Below, piece by piece: positions 16,263 to 25,044 of a stretch of DNA of 58,593 nucleotides (the first letter of the stretch is position 1; each line of letters starts with the position of its first letter). The notes under the pieces are model-generated. The model saw nothing but the letters and a program-made list of their open reading frames with translations, ran no database searches and was not told the origin of the DNA. A program made the position numbers and the translations under genes. Source of the DNA: JAWXUD01 sp044432945 (GTDB taxonomy: Bacteria > Cyanobacteriota > Vampirovibrionia > Gastranaerophilales > Gastranaerophilaceae). The stretch covers positions 1 to 58,593 of the forward strand of contig JAWXUD010000008.1 of NCBI GenBank assembly GCA_044432945.1, written 5' to 3'.

Positions 16263-17337
16263 TTTTTTTCGCTAATTCAATTTCTTCCAATTTTGTAATC
16301 TTAGGATTTTCTAACTTATATTTTAATACTTCTTCAAAAATATAAGCGAATTTTGGCGATGGCAAAAGCCCTAAAGCTTTTAAATCCTCGCCAGTTATTT
16401 CAAGTTTAATGTCTTTCAAATTATCTAAATAATGACGTGCAGTTTTCTCATCACGCAAAATCCCATATAATAAAACTGTTTCCACAGCTTTATTTTCAAA
16501 AGCTTTATATATTTCAAAATCACTCAACAAAATATTTTTTGGCACATCATCAAGGATTTGTTGCTCAATCCTAGTCAGCGGAAGCCTTGACAAATCTCCA
16601 AGAACACCAACATACACAATCCAAGGAGCATTGACAGGATATTCATTAACCAATTTTTCAATATTAATTTTAGGGATTTCAACAGCATTAGTCGTAATTA
16701 ATTTATAAATATTTTCATTAATAAATTTTTCAAACGCAATTTGTGAATTGAGATTAAACGTCTCAATCAATTCTTTTTTAACACGTTTGTAACTCATATC
16801 ATAATTGATATTTTTTAAAAAATCTTGTTGAAGCTCAAGCGTTTTTTCTTCAAGTTCAAACCCAAAACGAACAGAAAATTTTAACCCACGTAAAATCCTT
16901 GTAGGGTCGTCTACAAAACTTTTGTCATGAAGCACACGGATTTTTTTGTTTTTCAAATCCTCAACCCCACCAACAAAATCAATAATCTCATCGGCAGAAA
17001 CCGATTTCGCAAGCGAATTTATGGTGAAATCACGGCGTAATATATCTTTCTTCAATTCACAACCAATGTTTGTAACCGTAGGTAAATGACCTTTTTTTTC
17101 ATAAATTTCACATCTCGTAGAAGCGAAATCGACTTCTTTACCATCAACCAAGATTTTTATTGTGCCAAAATCTGGATTTTCTTGAACAACTTCGCCAAAT
17201 TTTTTACAATATTCAATCGCATCACCAACAAACGTTATATCGACATCAAAAGCTTCACGCCCAAGCAATTCGTCACGAACAACCCCGCCGATATAATATA
17301 ATTTATTAGAATTATCAACTATATTGATGATGCCCAT
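16252..17337 (-). CDS. CCA tRNA nucleotidyltransferase / poly(A) polymerase family
   Basis: This 361-residue protein is a class II nucleotidyltransferase. It has the catalytic motif YIGGVVRDELLGR...FDVDITF (GG/RRD and DxD metal site), then KEVDFASTRCE, RRDFTINSLA, DDPTRILRGLKFSVRFGFELE and a helical body. These fit enzymes that add or repair the 3' CCA of tRNAs. The one tRNA gene in the window lacks an encoded CCA, so such activity is needed. It is shorter than HD-domain-bearing CCA enzymes and has no HD motif. A TAAAAT hexamer (17344-17349) sits 6 nt before the ATG with no Shine-Dalgarno sequence, so it is probably leaderless. Confidence 0.88.
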   Translation of the reverse strand: MGIINIVDNSNKLYYIGGVVRDELLGREAFDVDITFVGDAIEYCKKFGEVVQENPDFGTIKILVDGKEVDFASTRCEIYEKKGHLPTVTNIGCELKKDILRRDFTINSLAKSVSADEIIDFVGGVEDLKNKKIRVLHDKSFVDDPTRILRGLKFSVRFGFELEEKTLELQQDFLKNINYDMSYKRVKKELIETFNLNSQIAFEKFINENIYKLITTNAVEIPKINIEKLVNEYPVNAPWIVYVGVLGDLSRLPLTRIEQQILDDVPKNILLSDFEIYKAFENKAVETVLLYGILRDEKTARHYLDNLKDIKLEITGEDLKALGLLPSPKFAYIFEEVLKYKLENPKITKLEEIELAKKIIH

Positions 17338-17385
17338 ATCCGTATTTTAACGTAAAATATGACAAAATGGAATAGGAGTGCAAAC

Positions 17386-20300
17386 ATGTTACAGGAAGCT
17401 TCAAAAGCAATAAATTCAGCGTTTAATCAAAGTTTTATAAAAAAACTTAGCCAATATCTTCACGATTGCGTTCGAGAAGAGGTAAAGAGTTCAACTTTTC
17501 GTAACCTAAAAGGCGACAAAGATAACAAATGGATTTTCTTACAAGGCGAAGAAAAATTGTTCTCAAGCTCTGAAGAATATTTACCACTTGATGGAAGCAA
17601 CCCTAAACTGACAGAATTAATGATTCAAAGTGATCTTGGTTCAAAAGATAAATATTTAATATATGGTTATTTATTTTTGGTAGGCAAAAGCTCAAAATCA
17701 AAAAAACAAAACGAATTCCTAACCCCATTATTATATATGCCTTGCAAACTTGAACGTAATGGCGTAAACATAAACTGCTTCCCTCAAGATGAAGTCCTAT
17801 CGCTCAACACTGGAGCTTTAGCTGCATTAATGAGAAAAAATGATGACGAGGACGAGGTAGATTTGCTATTAGAAGGGATTTTAGATGTAGTCCCTGATTT
17901 GCCGATTACAAAAGATAAATTAGACGTGTTTTTAACAACGCTAAAATCACTTGTTCCTGAACTAGAGATTTCGACAAGCGAAAAAGATTTTATTGAAGAA
18001 GATAACGTTTCTAAAACTCCTGCAAAAGATTTTTACAAAGAAAATATTAACGCAGAAAACCTTGATGAAATTATCGAGCAAGAGGAAAATAATTCAAAAC
18101 CAAGCGTAAAACTAGAAAAAATTGGGATTACTCACCAAAGTGCAATAATCCTTACAAAACGCCCTTCTGTAACTGCTGGGGTTCTGCACGAACTTACACA
18201 AATCGCTGAAAAGCCTTCTGGAGTTTATCGTGAAACCGCTCTAAGCATAATCAATGAAGAATACGCTCAAAGCAAAGAGAAATCAGTCCCATTAAAAGAT
18301 TTGAACAAAATCACTGATTTTTATCCGATTACACCACTTTCTTTGAGTGATTCGCAACAACAAGTCATAAAAAACATCGACAATAGCAAATTTGTAGCAG
18401 TACAAGGACCACCTGGGACGGGAAAATCACAAACTATCGTAAATCTAGTAGCGCATCTTGTCGCAAACGGCAAAACTGTTTTAGTCGCTTCAAGAATGGA
18501 TAAAGCCGTTGATGTCGTAGCAGAACGTCTAAATGAAATCGGTGCAAGCCATATGGCACTACGTGCAGGACGACTAAACTATCAACGACAACTCGCAAAA
18601 GATTTAGATAATCTATTAGCCCAAAATGTCGGACTTGACGATGATGTCGAAGATATTTTACTCGTTGAGAACAAAGATATGAAAGAACATCTTGAGAAAA
18701 TCAAAAACTTTGAACAAAAATCAGAAAAAATAATTAAGCTAGAACGTGATTGGCACGACAAATTATTAGAAGTTGAAGAACAAGAAAAAACTCTTGGAAA
18801 AGTCCAATTTGTAAAAAAACCACTTAAAAAAGGCGAAATCGACACCGTTTTATTATCAGCAAAAGCACTTTCAAAAAACATTGAAAAAGCTGGACTTGTA
18901 AGTAAAATAAGCAATTTCACAAGCCTAAACCAATTAAAAAGCACGCTTAAAATAAAAGATTTTGAAGTAAATTACGAAAACCTTGCACGCTTAAACGATG
19001 AAATCGCACTATCTGCGATGAGCTATAACCTAAGAAACGTTGAAGCGGAAATCCAACGTATAGGAAATATTCACGTGCTAAGCGATCAAATTAGAAACCT
19101 GAAGAAAAAACAAAAAGGGCTTGCAACAAACATTCTAAAAAACAAACGCCGTGAATCTCTAAAAGTCTTGTTACGTGATGAGAACAAACGCAGACGTCTA
19201 AAAATCCACGCAAAATCGTTGGTCACAACACGCAAAAGATTACAGAGCAACATATTAGAAGATGAAGATTTTAGACCATTATTAGAAGCGTTCCCTTGCT
19301 GGTGTGCAACAACTTACGCTGTTTCTGACTCGTTACCGCTAAAACCAGGTTTGTTCGATGTAGCTATTATTGACGAAGCCTCTCAATGCGACATCGCAAG
19401 CTGTTTCCCAATCCTGTTTAGAGCAAAAAAAGCAGTGATAGTTGGTGATGATAAACAACTTCCGCATCTATCGTTTTTAGAAAAAGCTAAAGAACAATCG
19501 TTTTTAAGCCAATATAATATTCCTGATAAATATCAGCTAATGTGGCGTTTTAGAACAAATTCTATGTTTGATTTAGCTGATTATTACTCAATGAATTCAG
19601 TCATGCTTGACGAACATTTCAGAAGCTTGCCACCGATTATCAATTTTTCAAACAAAGAATTTTATAACGATAGAATTCGTGTGATGAGAAAAGATTTTGA
19701 TGGGGACAAAGTTCTTGAACTGGTAGAAGTTGCTGATGGCAAAGTTGATTTTGATGCGACACGCAACATGCCTGAAATTGAAGCTGTTGTTAAAAAGCTT
19801 CACGAAATTGTAATCGAAGATGAACGCAAAAACCCTGATACCCCTGTATCAATAGGTATAATTTCGCCATTTAGAGCACAAGTTGAACAACTAAAAATTT
19901 CTGTTGGCAAAGTTTTATCCGATCATATGATTAAAAAACATCAAATAGAAATCGGCACAGCACACACATTCCAAGGCGATGAACGTGACATAATGCTTAT
20001 TTCTTGGGCTTTTGCAGACAACAGTTTTAAACAAAGTTTAACCTTCTTGCAAAAAGCAAATCTGTTTAACGTTGCGATTACTCGTGGACGTAACAAAGTA
20101 ATAAACTTTATTTCACGCAACCCTAGCGAGCTTCCACAAGGTCATTTCAGAAACTACATCTCGTTCTTGAAAGATTATCAAGAACGACAAAAAGCATTGA
20201 TTTCTGGAGAGATAGACGAGAATGTTTATAAAAACAATCTAGAACGTGAAGTCGCTGAACAAATTCGAGAGCTTGAACATAAAGTTATAGCAGGTGCAGA

Positions 20301-20508
20301 AATCGCTGGATTTAGTGCTGACTTGCTAGTCGATGACAAATTTGTAATAGAAATCGATGGGGTCGAAGACAAATTCGCTTCACATACAATTAATATGAAA
20401 AAACAAGCCATAATTGAGCGTTGCGGGTTCAAAGTCAAACGTATAACCTTCCGTGAATGGCAATATTCACAAAAAGCTTGTATCGATAGAGTATTATCTG
20501 ATATTTAA
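17386..20508 (+). CDS. Superfamily 1 (Upf1/DNA2-like) helicase with C-terminal nuclease domain
   Basis: The protein has about 1040 residues. Walker A VQGPPGTGKSQT is near residue 340, a coiled-coil insertion spans about 430-560, Walker B AIIDEASQCD is near 660, VGDDKQLPHLS follows, then LDEHFRSLPPII, TAHTFQGDERDI near 860 and NVAITRGRNKVI near 895. The last 80 residues (SADLLVDDKFVIEIDG, then KKQAIIERCGFKVKRITFREW) fit a PD-(D/E)xK nuclease of the MTES_1575/DUF559 type. Proteins with this layout occur in DNA repair and in defence islands. ATG 17386 is preferred because AGGAG lies 7 nt upstream. It stands alone, and no methylase or other defence partner is adjacent. Confidence 0.88.
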   Translation: MLQEASKAINSAFNQSFIKKLSQYLHDCVREEVKSSTFRNLKGDKDNKWIFLQGEEKLFSSSEEYLPLDGSNPKLTELMIQSDLGSKDKYLIYGYLFLVGKSSKSKKQNEFLTPLLYMPCKLERNGVNINCFPQDEVLSLNTGALAALMRKNDDEDEVDLLLEGILDVVPDLPITKDKLDVFLTTLKSLVPELEISTSEKDFIEEDNVSKTPAKDFYKENINAENLDEIIEQEENNSKPSVKLEKIGITHQSAIILTKRPSVTAGVLHELTQIAEKPSGVYRETALSIINEEYAQSKEKSVPLKDLNKITDFYPITPLSLSDSQQQVIKNIDNSKFVAVQGPPGTGKSQTIVNLVAHLVANGKTVLVASRMDKAVDVVAERLNEIGASHMALRAGRLNYQRQLAKDLDNLLAQNVGLDDDVEDILLVENKDMKEHLEKIKNFEQKSEKIIKLERDWHDKLLEVEEQEKTLGKVQFVKKPLKKGEIDTVLLSAKALSKNIEKAGLVSKISNFTSLNQLKSTLKIKDFEVNYENLARLNDEIALSAMSYNLRNVEAEIQRIGNIHVLSDQIRNLKKKQKGLATNILKNKRRESLKVLLRDENKRRRLKIHAKSLVTTRKRLQSNILEDEDFRPLLEAFPCWCATTYAVSDSLPLKPGLFDVAIIDEASQCDIASCFPILFRAKKAVIVGDDKQLPHLSFLEKAKEQSFLSQYNIPDKYQLMWRFRTNSMFDLADYYSMNSVMLDEHFRSLPPIINFSNKEFYNDRIRVMRKDFDGDKVLELVEVADGKVDFDATRNMPEIEAVVKKLHEIVIEDERKNPDTPVSIGIISPFRAQVEQLKISVGKVLSDHMIKKHQIEIGTAHTFQGDERDIMLISWAFADNSFKQSLTFLQKANLFNVAITRGRNKVINFISRNPSELPQGHFRNYISFLKDYQERQKALISGEIDENVYKNNLEREVAEQIRELEHKVIAGAEIAGFSADLLVDDKFVIEIDGVEDKFASHTINMKKQAIIERCGFKVKRITFREWQYSQKACIDRVLSDI

Positions 20509-20515
20509 AATCAAA

Positions 20516-21052
20516 TTATAAAAACATAAAATTACATACAGTAATCGCTAATAAAATTCCAATCAAATCCGCTAAAAGCCCGACAACCAAGGCATAGCGG
20601 ATTTTTGATATCCCAACAGAGCCGAAATAAACCGCTAATACATAAAACGTGGTTTCGCTCGAACCTACCATAACGGCTGAAAGCTTTGTTGCATAATCGC
20701 TCGCACCTGAATTATTTGCGATGTCAGAGAATACACCCAATGCCGCAGAACCAGATAAAGAACGAACTAACATAATAGGTATAGTATCAACAGGGACATT
20801 GAACCTTGTCAAAATCGGTTCTAACAAACCGCCAAGCATTTCTATCGCACCTGATGCTCTAAACATCGAAATCGCTACAATTATTGCAACCAAATAAGGG
20901 ATTATGTTGACAGAAATCTTAAACCCATCTTTTGCACCATCTGTGAAAACTTCATATATAGGCACTTTTTTTATTAACCCCATCGTCAAGATTAATAATA
21001 TTATCAATGGCAAAACCCAAAGTGAAATCGTATTTAAAACGTTTTGAAACAT
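20516..21052 (-). CDS. spmB: Spore maturation protein B-like nucleoside recognition membrane protein
   Basis: This 178-residue membrane protein has about four to five helices and the nucleoside-recognition (Gate) domain features of SpmB, including SGAIEMLGGLLEPIL, LSGSAALGVF and VGSSETTFYVLAVYFGSVG. Its ATG overlaps the spmA stop as TAATG, so the two are translationally coupled and probably form a heteromeric membrane complex. SpmA/B were named for spore-core dehydration in Bacillus, but homologues occur widely in non-sporulating bacteria, where the substrate is unknown. No sporulation genes are in this window. Confidence 0.9.
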   Translation of the reverse strand: MFQNVLNTISLWVLPLIILLILTMGLIKKVPIYEVFTDGAKDGFKISVNIIPYLVAIIVAISMFRASGAIEMLGGLLEPILTRFNVPVDTIPIMLVRSLSGSAALGVFSDIANNSGASDYATKLSAVMVGSSETTFYVLAVYFGSVGISKIRYALVVGLLADLIGILLAITVCNFMFL

Positions 21053-21675
21053 TACGCCTCACCTCGCTCTTCTTGCATAAGCACATCTTGCTTGACTTGC
21101 GGAAGCGAAAACTTCGCAAACAATTTTGCCAACACAATCGCAAAAACAAACGCAATTGAAGACACTATCAAAGTCGGTGCAATAATCTCAGTTGGATTTT
21201 CATAACCAATACCTATCAAAACAGCAATCACAGTCGCTGGTACAAGCTGAAACCCTGCCGTATTCATCGCCAACAAAGTACACATAGAATTTGACGCAGA
21301 AGCCTTATCCACATTGTGCTTTTGTAACTCTTCCATTGCCTTGATACCAATTGGTGTCGCCGCATTCGTTAACCCAAAAGCATTCGCCGAAAAATTCATC
21401 GCAATATCAGCTATCGCTGAAGAATTTTCTGGTATCTCGTCAAATAATCTTTTTGTAATTGGTCGTATCAACTTCGCTATAATTTGTATCAATCCGCATT
21501 TCTCAGCGATCTTCATTATCCCTAACCAAAACGCCATAATGCCTATCAAAGAAAACGCTATTTTTACAGACAACTCAGCACCCGTCAAAATCGAATTTAC
21601 AACGTCCTGAAGCCTACCATTTATACCCCCAGCAATAATAGAAAATACAATTAGAAAATAAAAAATGTAATTCAT
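21052..21675 (-). CDS. spmA: Spore maturation protein A-like nucleoside recognition membrane protein
   Basis: This 207-residue protein is the partner of SpmB. It has the family features LIGIMAFWLGIMKIAEK, FSANAFGLTNAATPIGIKAM and AMNTAGFQLVPATVIA, with about five membrane segments. TTGACC (21705-21710, minus strand) and TTTAAT (21682-21687) are 17 bp apart, and only 6 nt separate the -10 from the ATG, with no ribosome-binding site. Translation is therefore probably leaderless, while spmB is reached by TAATG coupling. Confidence 0.9.
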   Translation of the reverse strand: MNYIFYFLIVFSIIAGGINGRLQDVVNSILTGAELSVKIAFSLIGIMAFWLGIMKIAEKCGLIQIIAKLIRPITKRLFDEIPENSSAIADIAMNFSANAFGLTNAATPIGIKAMEELQKHNVDKASASNSMCTLLAMNTAGFQLVPATVIAVLIGIGYENPTEIIAPTLIVSSIAFVFAIVLAKLFAKFSLPQVKQDVLMQEERGEA

Positions 21676-21681
21676 AAACCC

Positions 21682-21710
21682 ATTAAATCATTAAATTTTA
21701 TAGTGGTCAA
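21682..21710 (-). promoter_or_regulatory. spmAB promoter, leaderless type
   Basis: On the minus strand TTGACC (21705-21710), a 17-bp spacer and TTTAAT (21682-21687) precede the spmA ATG by 6 nt. Confidence 0.65.
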
Positions 21711-21720
21711 CTTAGGAATT

Positions 21721-21930
21721 TTATTTCAATAATTCATTTATATCCAATTCCAATGCATTGGCAATTTTCAGCATCGAAATCAGTTTAGGGTGTTGTAACC
21801 CAGCTTCTACCATACTAATTGTCCTTCTTGTAGTATCCGCCAACTCCGCTAATCCCTCTTGTGAATAACCTTTTCTCGCTCTTTCCACTCTGATGTTTTT
21901 GCCTATATTATTCAAATATATTTTATACAT
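21721..21930 (-). CDS. XRE-family HTH regulator of cassette 3
   Basis: This 69-residue single-domain XRE protein resembles a Cro-type repressor (residues about 10-62; YSQEGLAELADTTRRTISMVEAG). The recognition helix differs from those of the other four regulators. The frame stays open upstream, but the ATG at 21930 is preferred: it starts just before the domain and has TATATT (21937-21942) 6 nt upstream, the leaderless pattern. It is divergent from the pseudopilin gene at 22,133. The control region between them holds two ACATGT palindromes (21942-21947, 21971-21976) and TTCATAATTATGAA (22038-22051). Confidence 0.8.
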   Translation of the reverse strand: MYKIYLNNIGKNIRVERARKGYSQEGLAELADTTRRTISMVEAGLQHPKLISMLKIANALELDINELLK

Positions 21931-21941
21931 ATATAAAATAT

Positions 21942-22051
21942 ACATGTTGACTTTATATATACTATGTGCTACATGTAACATAATGATAGCTTTAGATATC
22001 ATATTGCAATTTGTAGATATCATATTTATGACTATAGTTCATAATTATGAA
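21942..22051. promoter_or_regulatory. Candidate operators in cassette 3 control region
   Basis: ACATGT occurs at 21942-21947 and 21971-21976. A perfect 14-bp palindrome TTCATAATTATGAA is at 22038-22051. Its TTCATA half-site is also the half-site of the perfect inverted repeat in cassette 5. A TTGACT hexamer is at 21947-21952, but its -10 partner is unclear. Confidence 0.5.
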
Positions 22052-22117
22052 GTGTTAACTAATAATAAAAACAATAAAGCCAAGATAACTAGTTTCAGGG
22101 TAACAATATTATTTATG

Positions 22118-22244
22118 AAAGGAATATTATTTATGAAAAAAAGATTTGACAAAAGTAGCGTCACTCCGAATTTACGGATTTTTGACTGTGACGAGAACCC
22201 TTTGCTAAACCGAGTTCAAGGTGGCAGTCGCATTCCCCTCCGCT
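22118..22244. repeat. 127-bp repeat, copy 2 (identical to 10010-10136)
   Basis: This second copy of the block holds the ribosome-binding site, the start codon and the first 37 codons of the pseudopilin leader. Confidence 0.85.
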
Positions 22245-23443
22245 GGAACGCAAACGAGCAGAGGCAGAAAGCGAACCCGCCTGTTCAAGCGGGAATAATT
22301 CCCCTCCAGAGGAGGGGTGGCAACGAAGTTGACGGGGTGGTTTCAATGACGAAGCGTCCTGCGTTCACATTGGCAGAAGTCTTAATCACCCTAGGCATAA
22401 TCGGCGTTGTATCAGCAATGACGATACCGAATTTAGTTAGCAATTATCAATATAAAGCGTTGGATACTAAAAAAACTTTATTTCAAGAACGACTTTATGA
22501 AGCGATGAATCAAATGAGATTTCATGAAAAACTTACTGGATATTCAGATGCTGAGGATTTTGTCGCAGAATTAGGAAAATATTTAAAAATTAATGAAGTT
22601 TGTGATTTGACCGATATAACAGATTGCTTTCCTGATATTGCGATAAGCTCGTGTGATGAGAAAGTCTATGTTAAAGACCTAACAACTGGTGAAGATTTTG
22701 CAGCAGACGTTCTAAACAGAGATTATACAAGTGATAATGTTGGCATAGTTCTAGCAGATGGAACAAAAGCAATTATTAACTACGACCTAGATTGCGAATG
22801 GCTAGACCCATATGAAAGCGGACTGAATAGAACAGAAGCTACTCAATGCGTTGCAATTATCGCTGATATGAATGGTAACGCTGGTAAAAACATGGTTGGT
22901 AGTGATATTATTGCACTGAATTCATCATTAGGGATTAATATTGAAAGTTTAGACGCTTGTTGGGACACTTCTGATACGCCAATCACCGCACTTAATACTT
23001 GCGATGGTACAAATACTTGGGATAGTGCATTTACAACAACAGCTCAAGAAACATGGCTTGCTGATAGTAGCGTAAGTGGCACGCCAGATTGTTCGACAAA
23101 TTACTGGGCAGGTGCTTTGAAAGCATGTAGTGATGCGGGAAAAAGATTGCCAACAATGAGCGAATTAGCAAGCTTAGCTAATTATCTATATGATGTCGAT
23201 TGGATTGAAGAAACAACAAGCGCATCTAGCATAGTTCTTAATACTACAAACGCATCAGAATTCTCAATGGCTAATTCTTATAACTATAGATTTTGGTCAT
23301 CAAACGAATCTAGTGACGTAACTGTATTTCAAAGAAATTATAATGAAACGAGATCTGATTATGATGGTGCGAGTTCTAATGCAAGTTATTTTGACGATAA
23401 TCTAAAGTCTTACGCTAGTACGCAAACTCGTTGTGTAAAATAG
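22133..23443 (+). CDS. Pseudopilin-like protein with repeat-derived leader (cassette 3)
   Basis: From ATG 22133 (AAAGGAA, 8 nt upstream) the precursor has 436 residues. A leader of about 77 residues, mostly translated from a palindromic element, precedes MTKRPA|FTLAEVLITLG. An internal ATG at 22346 gives MTKRPA directly, matching the short leaders of cassettes 1 and 4, and the GGGGTGG end of the element could act as its ribosome-binding site. Both starts are possible. The N-terminal module is nearly identical to those at 10,228 and 52,475, and the similarity to 52,475 extends to NYWAGAxKACSDAGK. The last 100 residues then vary around a scaffold (YRFWSS, DVTVFQR, DDNLKS, TRCVK) of DUF1566/Lcl-C type. 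It is probably exported and disulfide-rich. Confidence 0.82.
   Translation: MKKRFDKSSVTPNLRIFDCDENPLLNRVQGGSRIPLRWNANEQRQKANPPVQAGIIPLQRRGGNEVDGVVSMTKRPAFTLAEVLITLGIIGVVSAMTIPNLVSNYQYKALDTKKTLFQERLYEAMNQMRFHEKLTGYSDAEDFVAELGKYLKINEVCDLTDITDCFPDIAISSCDEKVYVKDLTTGEDFAADVLNRDYTSDNVGIVLADGTKAIINYDLDCEWLDPYESGLNRTEATQCVAIIADMNGNAGKNMVGSDIIALNSSLGINIESLDACWDTSDTPITALNTCDGTNTWDSAFTTTAQETWLADSSVSGTPDCSTNYWAGALKACSDAGKRLPTMSELASLANYLYDVDWIEETTSASSIVLNTTNASEFSMANSYNYRFWSSNESSDVTVFQRNYNETRSDYDGASSNASYFDDNLKSYASTQTRCVK
22159..22344 (+). repeat. Compound palindromic element in the cassette 3 leader
   Basis: The element begins CGTCACTCCGAATTTACGG and includes GAGTTCAAGGTGGCAG. It continues through two ATTCCCCTCC blocks, with GCCTG and GGCGGG-type inverted parts, and ends GGGGTGGCAACG...ACGGGGTGGTTTC. 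It is open in the pseudopilin frame for its whole length. A diverged copy lies at 52509-52693 and a truncated copy at about 10061-10160. Confidence 0.75.
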
Positions 23444-23461
23444 TTGATGTTTAGCCTTGAT

Positions 23462-24766
23462 TTATAGAATTATTTTTCCAATTGCTTCAATAGAGCGGTT
23501 GGAAAGTAATTCTGCTTTTAACTTTTTATTTTTGCGTTCTTTTTTTGGTAATTCTATTGGTGGTAAAATTCCCCAATTAGAATTTATCGGTTGAAATTTC
23601 TTATGGTTTTCATCGGTTATATATGAGGTTAACGCTCCAAGAATAGTTTCGCTTGGCAAGCTTAGCAACGCTTGATTTTTTAGGTATCTTGCCATATTCA
23701 AACCTGCCAACATTCCTGTTGCGATTGATTCTGTGTAACCTTCTGTGCCTGTTAGTTGACCTGCAAAAAATAAATCTTGTCTAATTTTTGTCTGTAATGT
23801 TTTGTTTAAAATTTGTGGTGAATTTATAAATGTGTTTCTGTGCATAACCCCATAGCGAACGATATTAACGTTTTCTAGCCCGGGGATTGATTGTAACAAT
23901 TCTTTTTGAGCTGGCCATTTCAAATTAGTTTGAAATCCAACTAAATTATATAATGTTTTTGCAGAATTATCTTGTCTTAGTTGAACAACAGCGTGGCTTT
24001 GTTCATCGGTTCTTTTATCGATTAACCCTACTGGCTTCATTGGTCCAAAGCGTAGTGTGTCGACCCCTCGAGAAGCCAAAACTTCAACTGGCAAACAGCT
24101 TTCAAAAAATTTCGCACCTTTTTCAAATTCTTTTAGTTCGATTTTTTCAGCGTTAATCAAAATATTATAAAATTTGTCATATTGTTCTTTGTTCATTGGG
24201 CAGTTGATATATGAAGCTTCGCCTTTGTCATAGCGACTTGCATAAAATGCGATATCTAAATTTATGCTATCTTTTTCAACAATTGGTGCTATTGCATCGA
24301 AAAAGTATAAATGTTCGTTATTTGTAAAATTCTTGATAGAATTCGATAAATCCTCGCTTGTTAATGGTCCAGAAGCCATAATTGTCGGTGTGTTAGGTAT
24401 TTCTGTTAATTCTTCACGAATTAAGTTTATGTATGGATTTTCTTCGATTTTTTTTGTTATTTTTTGAGAAAATAATTCTCCATCAACTGCTAAAGCCCCG
24501 CCAGCTGGTACTTGGCATTCAAAAGCTGTTTGAATTAGTTCGCCACCAAGCATTTGCATTTCTTTTTTTAACAATCCAGAAGCATTAGAGCAATCAGCTG
24601 ACCCTAAACTATTAGAGCAAACAAATTCTGCACAATCATTACTTTTGTGAGCTCCAGTTGTTTTTATAGGTCGCATTTCGTATAAATCTACATAAATTTC
24701 GTTTTTTGCAAGTTGTAATGCTGCTTCACTTCCAGCCAATCCTGCACCAATTATCGTTACTTTCAT
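23462..24766 (-). CDS. trmFO: Methylenetetrahydrofolate-tRNA-(uracil-5-)-methyltransferase
   Basis: TrmFO methylates U54 in the T-loop of tRNAs using methylenetetrahydrofolate and FADH2. The protein of about 434 residues begins MKVTIIGAGLAGSEAALQLA (FAD-binding GxGxxG). It has the family motifs YEMRP, FVCSNSLGS, VPAGGALAVDGELFS, DAIAPIV, ASRGVDTLRFGPMKPVGL, QLRQDN, FFAGQLTGTEGYTESIATG and the C-terminal NWGILPP. The chosen ATG (24764-24766) is the family start. A TTGACT-17-TAAAAT promoter ends 7 nt before it with no Shine-Dalgarno sequence, so a leaderless mRNA is likely. Confidence 0.96.
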   Translation of the reverse strand: MKVTIIGAGLAGSEAALQLAKNEIYVDLYEMRPIKTTGAHKSNDCAEFVCSNSLGSADCSNASGLLKKEMQMLGGELIQTAFECQVPAGGALAVDGELFSQKITKKIEENPYINLIREELTEIPNTPTIMASGPLTSEDLSNSIKNFTNNEHLYFFDAIAPIVEKDSINLDIAFYASRYDKGEASYINCPMNKEQYDKFYNILINAEKIELKEFEKGAKFFESCLPVEVLASRGVDTLRFGPMKPVGLIDKRTDEQSHAVVQLRQDNSAKTLYNLVGFQTNLKWPAQKELLQSIPGLENVNIVRYGVMHRNTFINSPQILNKTLQTKIRQDLFFAGQLTGTEGYTESIATGMLAGLNMARYLKNQALLSLPSETILGALTSYITDENHKKFQPINSNWGILPPIELPKKERKNKKLKAELLSNRSIEAIGKIIL

Positions 24767-24773
24767 AAGAATA

Positions 24774-24802
24774 ATTTTATTATAGATAAAATTTGAAGTC
24801 AA
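24774..24802 (-). promoter_or_regulatory. trmFO promoter, leaderless type
   Basis: On the minus strand TTGACT (24797-24802), 17 bp and TAAAAT (24774-24779) precede the ATG by 7 nt. Confidence 0.65.
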
Positions 24803-25044
24803 TTTGAGGCAGAATTATCCTCAATTATTGGGCGATGTAAAGAAATATTACATTTTTTGTTATAAATGTAGTAAAAAACTTGATTTTTTTTATCTGATTA
24901 AGTATAGTAAATACACTTATTATAAATAAACATTTATTTTTATGTAAATTTTTAATAACATTAGTCGGAAATAGAGCAATAAAAAAACATTACGTGTTTT
25001 TTAATATGTGTGTAGTTATATAGTAATTAGAAAAAAGTAGGGAC

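Noticed and set aside
21931..22023. Longer N-terminus of the cassette 3 XRE protein
   Set aside because: The extra residues are low-complexity translation of an AT-rich control region. The start at 21930 fits the domain and the -10 position.
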